Source: JAAZNV01 sp035358315
Lineage (GTDB): Bacteria > Patescibacteriota > WWE3 > UBA101185 > UBA10185
Assembly (NCBI GenBank): GCA_035358315.1
Contig: DAOPPB010000005.1
Coordinates: 1 to 41,079 of the forward strand
DNA: 41,079 nt
Reading direction: 5' to 3'
Below, piece after piece: positions 8,261 through 15,189 of this stretch; positions within the stretch are counted from its first letter, which is position 1, and every line of letters begins with the position of its first letter. The notes under the pieces are model-generated. The model was not told where the DNA came from, ran no database searches, and saw nothing but the letters and a program-made list of their open reading frames with translations. Made by a program: the position numbers and the translations under genes.

Positions 8261-9348
8261 GTTTAATGCTAGATCTTTTGCTTTTATTTTTATCATGCCT
8301 GCTATCTCTGGTTCTGTACCCATTTTGGATCGATTTTGTTTACAAGTTTCAGATGGGAGAGAGTATCAGAGATGATGGGCCGGCAACGCACAAAAAGAAA
8401 GAAGGAACCCCAACGATGGGCGGACTGGTTTTTGTTCTCAGCGTTGCAGTTATAACCTTAATTTTCAATCGTTCCCGAACCCAAACTTTATTTCCGCTTT
8501 TTGTTGCCACTTCTGCCGGATTGCTTGGATTACTTGAGGATTTTACTAAAGTATACAGAAAATCCGGGCTGCCGGGATTTTTTGAGTATCATTTTGGCAG
8601 ATTTTTTAAAAAGAAACCAAAAAAAGTTCTGAATTTGGGACTGTTTAGTAAGATTTGGGGAACTTTTAAAGAAACTTCCCGTGTTTTTGGAAGTTCGGAC
8701 GAAAGTGGTATTAAAACTTATCAGAAGTTTATATTCCAGGGTTTAATTGCCGGTTTTGTATCTTACTGGACATATTTTAAACTTGGCTGGGATTACATTT
8801 GGTTTCCCCTTCTAGGGAATGTCCATATCGGTTTTTGGTATCCGATTTTTATATTCTTTCTTTTTATAGCTGTATTAAACTTTGTGGCTTTTACTGACGG
8901 ATTGGACGGGTTGGCGGGAGGGCTCTCTTTAATCTCCTTTGTTGCTTTTTGGGTACTTTCCAGAATTCTCGGTTATAATTCTTTAGCTGGTTTCTGCGCC
9001 ACTTTTGCCGGGGCGTTAATTCCGTTCCTGTATTTTAATATTTTTCCCGCCAGAGTATTTATGGGTAATGTAGGTTCCTATGTTTTGGGTGCTACTATGG
9101 CAATACTGGCTGTGGTTCTTCACAGGGAAGTAGCCTTTATTTTTATAGGTATGATGTTTTGGATTGACGGCATATCCAGTCCGCTCCAGCAATTTGTTGT
9201 TAGATTAACTCACAAAAGAATTTTTAGAATGGCTCCCATACATCATCATTTCGAACTATTAGGCTGGCCGGAGACAAAAATAACATTGAGATTTTTACTC
9301 TTCGGTGTATTTTTTGCTTTTGTTGGCATTTTTATCGCTATACTTTAA
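8248..9348 (+). CDS. mraY: MraY-like phospho-MurNAc-pentapeptide transferase, divergent
   Basis: MraY attaches phospho-MurNAc-pentapeptide to undecaprenyl phosphate, making lipid I in the inner membrane. Motifs seen are DDGPATHKKKEGTPTMGG (42-59), TDGLDGLAGG (216-225), FMGNVGS (271-277) and APIHHHFELLGWPE (329-342), with about ten membrane helices. The usual DDY aspartate pair reads Glu97-Asp98. The metal-binding Asp of FMGDVGS is Asn274. The Asn of NLTDG is Ala214. A lysine-rich insertion of about 50 residues (about 104-158) enlarges the cytoplasmic loop after the first aspartate motif. The ATG at 8248 is supported by GGGAG 7 bases upstream. The next in-frame ATG is at 8266. Confidence 0.88.
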   Translation: MGTVGLMLDLLLLFLSCLLSLVLYPFWIDFVYKFQMGESIRDDGPATHKKKEGTPTMGGLVFVLSVAVITLIFNRSRTQTLFPLFVATSAGLLGLLEDFTKVYRKSGLPGFFEYHFGRFFKKKPKKVLNLGLFSKIWGTFKETSRVFGSSDESGIKTYQKFIFQGLIAGFVSYWTYFKLGWDYIWFPLLGNVHIGFWYPIFIFFLFIAVLNFVAFTDGLDGLAGGLSLISFVAFWVLSRILGYNSLAGFCATFAGALIPFLYFNIFPARVFMGNVGSYVLGATMAILAVVLHREVAFIFIGMMFWIDGISSPLQQFVVRLTHKRIFRMAPIHHHFELLGWPETKITLRFLLFGVFFAFVGIFIAIL

Positions 9349-9372
9349 TCGGTAAATAATTTACTTCATTAC

Positions 9373-10554
9373 ATGAAAAATAAGAATAGATGGGGAAGAA
9401 AAAATAAGGATAGTTCTTTGATCAGCATTATACTGTCCCTTTTGGGATTTGGCCTCTTAATGATTGCTGACTCCACCTCCGTTTACTCAAATAACCTTTA
9501 CGGCAAGCCCTATAGGTTTGTATTCCTTCAGGCCGCATGGATAATAATCGGACTTATTTTCTTTTTTATCTTTTATCACACCGACTACAAAAAATTGGCT
9601 AAGTTTTCACGGTCACTTTTTATTTTTAATCTCATAGCTTTGGTTTTCCTGGCCATTATTGGAGTTATGCCGTGCTCCGATTCTTTTGCTATCGCGCCGT
9701 GCGTGAATGGAGCTAACAGATGGCTGTATATAAATCCTCCTCCGTTGCCTCAGATTCCTTTTGTGGGGATTTTGGGTTTCCAACCCGGGGAATTAGCGAA
9801 ACTTACAATTGTCCTATACCTGTCTTTTCAACTAAGTTTAATAATGGAAAAGGAAATTTCCGGCAAGGAGAAGGAAGATCCGTTTAAGACCTATATGAAA
9901 ATTTCTGTTCTGCTTTCAGGTCTAATTATTTTACAACCAAATATGTCCACCGCAGTGATGGTTTTTGCTTTGGGTACGGTTGTTTATTTTGTATCCGGAG
10001 CTTCCTTGAAGCCTTTATTTGCAGTTATCCCGGTGGCATTATTAGCTGTCTTTATTTTTATAGTTTCGTCTCCCTATAGAATGGAAAGGTTGAAAGTTTT
10101 AATTTCCGGCAGTGATGAGAGTGAGTCAAGCTATCATTCAAAGCAGGCTCTCGTAGCTCTGGGTTCCGGCGGATTTTGGGGAGTCGGTTTCGGGCAGTCA
10201 AAGCAGAAATACCAATATCTTCCCGAAGTTGCTTCGGATTCAATTTTTGCAATTATAGGTGAAGAATTCGGTTTTGTCGGAACGGTAACGGTTATAATCG
10301 CTTATTCTTTTTTAATATACAAAGGATTTAAGATTGCGGGAAGATCCAATGACCTATTGGGTAAACTCTTGGCTTCAGGTATTTCATCTTGGTTCGGAAT
10401 ACAATTTTTGATAAATATCGCTTCCATGACGAAGCTCATTCCTCTTACAGGTGTTCCCATTCCACTAATATCGTACGGTGGCTCTTCAATGCTTTTCGGT
10501 ATGATAGGCTTAGGAATTTTAGGGAACATTCAGAAGAAATCCGAATTGGAATAA
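9373..10554 (+). CDS. ftsW: SEDS-family glycosyltransferase FtsW/RodA
   Basis: This 393-residue polytopic protein has about ten membrane helices and the SEDS signatures: GFQPGELAKL near residue 135, ILQPNMSTAVM near 180, and PLTGVPIPLISYGGSSML near 357-374. SEDS proteins polymerise lipid II glycan strands together with a class B penicillin-binding protein. FtsW serves division and RodA elongation. Placement beside murG, ftsQ, ftsA and ftsZ favours FtsW. A loop of about 35 residues (about 100-135) contains two cysteines and a Pro-rich turn. No partner PBP gene is present in the window. Confidence 0.93.
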   Translation: MKNKNRWGRKNKDSSLISIILSLLGFGLLMIADSTSVYSNNLYGKPYRFVFLQAAWIIIGLIFFFIFYHTDYKKLAKFSRSLFIFNLIALVFLAIIGVMPCSDSFAIAPCVNGANRWLYINPPPLPQIPFVGILGFQPGELAKLTIVLYLSFQLSLIMEKEISGKEKEDPFKTYMKISVLLSGLIILQPNMSTAVMVFALGTVVYFVSGASLKPLFAVIPVALLAVFIFIVSSPYRMERLKVLISGSDESESSYHSKQALVALGSGGFWGVGFGQSKQKYQYLPEVASDSIFAIIGEEFGFVGTVTVIIAYSFLIYKGFKIAGRSNDLLGKLLASGISSWFGIQFLINIASMTKLIPLTGVPIPLISYGGSSMLFGMIGLGILGNIQKKSELE

Positions 10555-10584
10555 CTTTTTTTTCTAAGTTAAAATAGGTTGAAT

Positions 10585-11703
10585 ATGAAAATTGTTATGA
10601 CAGGCGGCCACCATAGTTCCGCTCTTCCGGTGATTAAAAAGTTGAAAGAAAAAATTCCGGATATTGAGATTTTATGGATGGGTCACAAATATTCCATGAA
10701 GAAAGATAAAAACCCTACGTTGGAGTATTTGGAGATAACTTCTATGGGGATTCCATTTTTTGATCTTAAGGCGGGTAAAGTCTATAAAACTTACGATTTG
10801 GGAAGACTTTTGAAAGTACCGATTGGTTTTTTTCAAGCTTTCTTTTTTCTGTTAAAGAATAGACCCGATGTAATTCTTTCTTTCGGCGGTTATCTGGCAG
10901 CTCCTGTAGTTATAGCAGGTTACATCCTGGGAATTCCTTCCATTACTCACGAGCAAACTATTGTCGCCGGATATTCCAATGTTCTTATTTCAAGGTTTGC
11001 TAAAAAAGTTATGATATCCTGGAAAGAATCTGAGAAATTTTTTCCTAAAAATAAAGTAGTTTTCACTGGTCTGCCATTAAGGGATGCCATTTTTGAAATA
11101 AAGTCGGATTCTTTTGATATTAATGAAAAACTCCCTACTATATATATTTCCGCCGGAAAAACAGGTTCTCATCTAATAAACGAAACAGTTGGGGAAGTTT
11201 TGAAAGATCTTCTTTCTTTTTGCAATATTATTCATCAGTGTGGCGATAACTCTGTTTATAATGATTTTGAGTTTTTGGAAAAAGAGTATGAAAAAATAAA
11301 GACTTTATCCGAGGGGAAGTATTTTCTGCGAAAATTTGTTTTAGAAAATGAGATAGGTGAGGCTTACGGGAAGGCGAATTTAGTTGTATCGCGCTCCGGA
11401 GCTCATACTGTTTCCGAGCTTATAGCGCTGAAAAAACCCTGTTTGCTGATACCTATACCATGGGCTTCCCACAACGAGCAATTTAAAAACGCTAAAATGG
11501 CAGAAAATTTAGGGCTTGCGGAAATACTTGAGCAGGAAAATTTGAACGGAGATATTTTATTGAGAAAAATCAGATACTGCTTGTCCGATTTGGATCGCTA
11601 CAGATTAAAAGATGATGTATTTCCGGAGTTCCTATCATCGGAGCCGGCGGAACTTATTGCAGGTGAGGTTATTAAACTCTATGAAAAATCGAAAAAAAAG
11701 TAA
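10585..11703 (+). CDS. murG: MurG-like UDP-GlcNAc transferase
   Basis: MurG adds GlcNAc to lipid I, giving lipid II, at the cytoplasmic face of the membrane. The 372-residue protein has the two-Rossmann GT-B layout. SFGGYLAAPV and THEQTIVAGYSN in the N-half, and SRSGAHTVSELIALKKP with IPWASHNEQFKNA in the C-half, match MurG positions. The glycine loops are changed: the first reads MTGGHHSSALPV rather than GGTGGHxxPA, and the second reads ISAGKTGSHLIN instead of GGSQGA. A TTG lies two codons upstream at 10579, but the ATG at 10585 fits better: AGG precedes it by 6 bases and the family N-terminus begins there. It overlaps ftsQ by 23 bases. Confidence 0.88.
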   Translation: MKIVMTGGHHSSALPVIKKLKEKIPDIEILWMGHKYSMKKDKNPTLEYLEITSMGIPFFDLKAGKVYKTYDLGRLLKVPIGFFQAFFFLLKNRPDVILSFGGYLAAPVVIAGYILGIPSITHEQTIVAGYSNVLISRFAKKVMISWKESEKFFPKNKVVFTGLPLRDAIFEIKSDSFDINEKLPTIYISAGKTGSHLINETVGEVLKDLLSFCNIIHQCGDNSVYNDFEFLEKEYEKIKTLSEGKYFLRKFVLENEIGEAYGKANLVVSRSGAHTVSELIALKKPCLLIPIPWASHNEQFKNAKMAENLGLAEILEQENLNGDILLRKIRYCLSDLDRYRLKDDVFPEFLSSEPAELIAGEVIKLYEKSKKK

Positions 11704-12559
11704 GCCCGTGTCAAAAAAATCCGATTACAAAAATATTTATTATCCTCAGAAGTCTTTTCCTAATCAGACTAAAGAAAGCCAGTTGCTTCTTAAGAATATT
11801 GAGAATAAGAAACGCAGGGTGATTAGCTCCAGAACGGTGTTAAGAAAAAGGCACGGGATAGTAAAAAAGATTCTCATATCTCTTTTTATATCCGGATTGT
11901 GTATTTTCCTGTTTATAAAATTTCATGTTGCGGATTATTTCAAAATATCTGCCGTGAATGTTACAGGGTCGCATGGGTTTGTTAGCGCCGAAGATGTCAG
12001 GAATTTGACTGAGAAAAATGCTGCCGGAAAATTTATTTTTTCTGTCAACGAAGAAGAACTCTCAAATATCCTTCTTAAAAATTTTTTAGGTGCAAAGAAA
12101 ATTTATGTAAGAAAAAACTATCCTAATTCTTTAGATGTGTTTATAGAGGAGAGAGTTCCTCTGGCAGTTGTTTATAATAGTGAAGGAGGGCGATTTATCA
12201 TAGATTCTGAGGGTTATGTTTTGGGTGTGGTTGATGAAAATTTTTCTGACCTTCCGGAGATTAAATATGAAGGTTCTATTATGGTAGGAAATTTTTTGGA
12301 AAGAAGTATCGTTCCAATTAGTACCAATATCTTGAATTTTGCCGCTTTGGAGAAACTAAGAGTCAGCAATATGAGTTTTTTTTCTGATTATGTGAGATTG
12401 TACGTTAACGGTGGTGTAGAAGTGTATATGGATTATGACAAAGATTATAGGAAATCGCTAAAAACCGTGAAAGCTTTATTAAAGGAGTCTGATGACGGGG
12501 GAAAGACTTTAGAGAAAATAGATTTGAGATATGATAAAGTGATAGTATTATATGATTAG
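11681..12559 (+). CDS. ftsQ: Cell division protein FtsQ/DivIB
   Basis: This 292-residue bitopic protein has a basic cytoplasmic tail (about 1-60), one membrane helix (ILISLFISGLCIFLFIKF, about 65-83), a POTRA domain beginning ISAVNVTGSHGFVSAEDV and a beta domain with the typical IEERVPLAVV strand. FtsQ links early divisome parts to the septal synthase through FtsL/FtsB-type partners, which are not seen here. The frame opens at 11612, but that would overlap murG by 92 bases. The ATG at 11681 has AGGTGAGG about 12 bases upstream and gives a normal N-terminal tail, so it is preferred. Confidence 0.88.
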   Translation: MKNRKKSKPVSKKSDYKNIYYPQKSFPNQTKESQLLLKNIENKKRRVISSRTVLRKRHGIVKKILISLFISGLCIFLFIKFHVADYFKISAVNVTGSHGFVSAEDVRNLTEKNAAGKFIFSVNEEELSNILLKNFLGAKKIYVRKNYPNSLDVFIEERVPLAVVYNSEGGRFIIDSEGYVLGVVDENFSDLPEIKYEGSIMVGNFLERSIVPISTNILNFAALEKLRVSNMSFFSDYVRLYVNGGVEVYMDYDKDYRKSLKTVKALLKESDDGGKTLEKIDLRYDKVIVLYD

Positions 12560-12570
12560 CTTTAAACTCT

Positions 12571-13824
12571 ATGTCCAGGGAAAAAATTATTACAGGAATT
12601 GATATCGGATCCACCAAGATATCTACAGTTGTTGCTTCCGTCTCAGATAATAAAGTTTCGGTCATAGGCGTGTCCGGAAATGTGCCGTCAAAGGGTATAA
12701 ATAAAGGCAACGTTGTTGATATTGATAGTGCAGTTGAAGTCATATCTCAAAGTATAGAAAAGGCCGAAAGAATGGCCGGTATTTCTGTATCCGATGCTTT
12801 TGTTACCATAAACGGAAGTCATATAGAAACCTTAAATTCTCATGGTGTTGTTGCTGTGGCTCCGAACGAAAACGCTGACATTACTAGGGAAGATGTTGCT
12901 AGGGTAATTGAAGCTGCTCAGGCGGTTTCTCTGCCTTCTACCAGGGAGATAATACATGTAATTCCGCGGGATTTTGTGGTTAATTCTCAGGAGGGAATTA
13001 AAGATCCGGTAGGAATGTCGGGTGTAAGACTTGAGGTTGAGACTAATGTTATTCATGGCTCAGCTACCGCAATGAAAAATATAGTTAAATGTGTGAATAA
13101 AATTGCAATAGATGTTGACGAATTGGTGTATAGCGGTCTTGCCTCGGCGGAAGCAGTTCTTACGGATACGGAAAGAGAGTTAGGTACTCTTTTGGTGGAT
13201 ATAGGCGGAGGCACTACTTCAATAATTGCTTTTTTGGACGGAAGCCCGGTACATTCAGTAGTTCTTCCGATAGGAGGGAAACTTATTACAAGTGATCTGG
13301 CAATAGGTTTGAGGTCACGGCTTGAAGATGCTGAAAAAATAAAAATAAGATTAAGCAACGAGGCCTTGCTGTCAAAAAATGACTTCCATGATAACTCTGA
13401 GGATTTTGATGTTTCAGAATTTGATTTGGATATTGAGAGAGTTCCGCGCATCATGCTTTATAAAATTATAAATGCCAGGTTGGAAGAAATTTTCAGATTG
13501 ATAGCTCTTGAGATAACAAAAGCCGGATTGAACGGAAAATTGCCGGCTGGAGCGGTTATAACCGGTGGAGGCGCCTCTACAGCCGGGGTTGAAAAAAGTG
13601 CTAAGGTTAATTTGAAAATGCCTGTTAGAATAGGAGTTCCAAAGGGTGTCACCGGTTTGATTGATGAGATAAAGGGTCCTGATTCTTCTGCCGGAGTAGG
13701 TGCTGTTCTTTATGGCGCAAAACTTTATAGGGGTAGCAATCTATTGTCATTTGATGACAAAAACGGTAGTATTAGAAAAAGCGTATCTAAGCTTTTTGGC
13801 AAATTGAAATCGCTTTTGCCTTGA
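12571..13824 (+). CDS. ftsA: Cell division protein FtsA
   Basis: FtsA is the actin-like membrane tether of FtsZ. The 417-residue protein shows the phosphate-1 loop GIDIGSTKISTVVAS (about 8-22), the SHS2-type 1C subdomain near 85-165, phosphate-2 LLVDIGGGTTSIIAF (about 207-221) and the adenosine motif AVITGGGASTAGV near 328. It ends in an amphipathic helix (about 400-417, SVSKLFGKLKSLLP) that matches a membrane-targeting sequence. It sits 11 bases after ftsQ and 45 bases before ftsZ, the classic order. It ends with TGA, one of several stops showing that TGA is not recoded. Confidence 0.95.
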   Translation: MSREKIITGIDIGSTKISTVVASVSDNKVSVIGVSGNVPSKGINKGNVVDIDSAVEVISQSIEKAERMAGISVSDAFVTINGSHIETLNSHGVVAVAPNENADITREDVARVIEAAQAVSLPSTREIIHVIPRDFVVNSQEGIKDPVGMSGVRLEVETNVIHGSATAMKNIVKCVNKIAIDVDELVYSGLASAEAVLTDTERELGTLLVDIGGGTTSIIAFLDGSPVHSVVLPIGGKLITSDLAIGLRSRLEDAEKIKIRLSNEALLSKNDFHDNSEDFDVSEFDLDIERVPRIMLYKIINARLEEIFRLIALEITKAGLNGKLPAGAVITGGGASTAGVEKSAKVNLKMPVRIGVPKGVTGLIDEIKGPDSSAGVGAVLYGAKLYRGSNLLSFDDKNGSIRKSVSKLFGKLKSLLP

Positions 13825-13869
13825 AATTAACTTAATTTATTTTTGATTTATCTGCCCACAAATAATTAA

Positions 13870-15012
13870 ATGCAAGTAAAGCCTGAAGTTGAAAATTTTG
13901 CAAAAATAAAAGTTCTTGGTATAGGCGGTGCGGGTGGAAATGTTATTAATTCTATGATCGAGTCCGGACAGATAACCGGAGTTGAATTCGTCGCTATAAA
14001 TACCGATGCTCAGGATTTATCCGTGAATAAAGCGGTTGTAAAAATACCCATCGGACAGGAGATAACCAATGGTCTTGGATCCGGTGCTAACCCCGAGATA
14101 GGTAGAAGAGCCGCGGAAGAATCAATAGATGTCATTAAGGAACATATTCAGGGTGCAGATATGATATTTATTACAGCAGGTATGGGTGGGGGGACAGGTA
14201 CGGGGGCCTCCCCTGTAATAGCTAGAGCAGCTAAAGAACTGGGAGCTTTAACTATCGGGGTTGTCACCAAACCATTTCCATTTGAAGGCAATCTTCGTAT
14301 GAGGAACGCGGAAATGGGTATATCAGAGCTACGGGATGAGGTTGATGCCTTAATAACCATTCCTAATCAGCGGCTTTTGGATATTGCGGATGAAAATATG
14401 TCAATAATTGACGCGTTTAAACTTTCTGATAGCGTTCTGAACCAGGGGGTACAGGGAATCTCCGATTTAATAGTGATGCCCGGGTTGATAAATGTAGATT
14501 TTGCTGATGTGAAGACGATAATGAAGGATGCGGGAACGGCTCTTATGGGAATAGGAATAGGAACCGGTGAAAACAGAGCGGAAATTGCCGCTAAAGCAGC
14601 TATTTCTTCTCCTCTTTTGGAACAATCCGTGGAAGATGCCAAAGGTATCTTGTTTAATGTCATTGGCGGATCTGATCTCACAATGAAAGAAGTTGATAAA
14701 GCGGCAAATATAATCAGGAATATTGCAAATGACGAGGCAAATATAATATTCGGAACTACAATAGATCAAAGATTGGCGGGGCAGGTGAAGATTACAGTTA
14801 TTGCCACGGGATTTGATGTGAAACAGGAGGATTTGGGTTACGGTTTCGTCGAAAAAACATATGCAAAACCGGAATTAAAGAAAGAACCGGCACCAATTGA
14901 TGAGAAAAAACCTCCTTTCTCCGAAAAACCGAAAGATGTATTTAAACCAGAAGATTTTGAGGGAGATTTTGAAAATAAATATGACATTCCTGCCTTTTTG
15001 AGAGGAAAGTAA
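13870..15012 (+). CDS. ftsZ: Cell division protein FtsZ
   Basis: FtsZ is the tubulin-like GTPase that forms the division ring. Seen in the 380 residues are KVLGIGGAGGNVINSMIE (15-33), the tubulin signature GMGGGTGTGASPV (about 104-116) and the T7 loop region VDFADVKTIMKDAGTALMGIG. A short charged linker (about 325-360) leads to a C-terminal peptide ending DIPAFLRGK. That tail matches the conserved D-I/V-P-x-F-L-R motif that binds FtsA, in keeping with the adjacent gene. The 177 bases after it, up to nrdJ, hold no gene that I can see. Confidence 0.97.
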   Translation: MQVKPEVENFAKIKVLGIGGAGGNVINSMIESGQITGVEFVAINTDAQDLSVNKAVVKIPIGQEITNGLGSGANPEIGRRAAEESIDVIKEHIQGADMIFITAGMGGGTGTGASPVIARAAKELGALTIGVVTKPFPFEGNLRMRNAEMGISELRDEVDALITIPNQRLLDIADENMSIIDAFKLSDSVLNQGVQGISDLIVMPGLINVDFADVKTIMKDAGTALMGIGIGTGENRAEIAAKAAISSPLLEQSVEDAKGILFNVIGGSDLTMKEVDKAANIIRNIANDEANIIFGTTIDQRLAGQVKITVIATGFDVKQEDLGYGFVEKTYAKPELKKEPAPIDEKKPPFSEKPKDVFKPEDFEGDFENKYDIPAFLRGK

Positions 15013-15189
15013 ATCCAACTCTCCAATGTTCACTGCTTTAATTTACTCCAATTTTCTGATTTTATTATTGGCAGGCAGTAGAAATTTCCGTTTCAAGAAT
15101 TTTTATTTTAGATAAAAGTATTAATTTTGTGAGTTGGAAACCTTTGTGTATAGGCAGCAGAGGCTTATAACCCACCTTTATATAAAAGT

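Noticed and set aside
10579..10584. TTG start two codons before the murG ATG
   Set aside because: The ATG at 10585 has better spacing to AGG and matches the family N-terminus.
11612..11680. Upstream ATG start for ftsQ
   Set aside because: It would overlap murG by 92 bases and add residues unlike FtsQ. The ATG at 11681 has a ribosome site.
15013..15189. Cobalamin riboswitch or NrdR box before nrdJ
   Set aside because: I looked for a B12-box core (GCCACTG-like) and for paired NrdR boxes in these 177 bases and saw neither.
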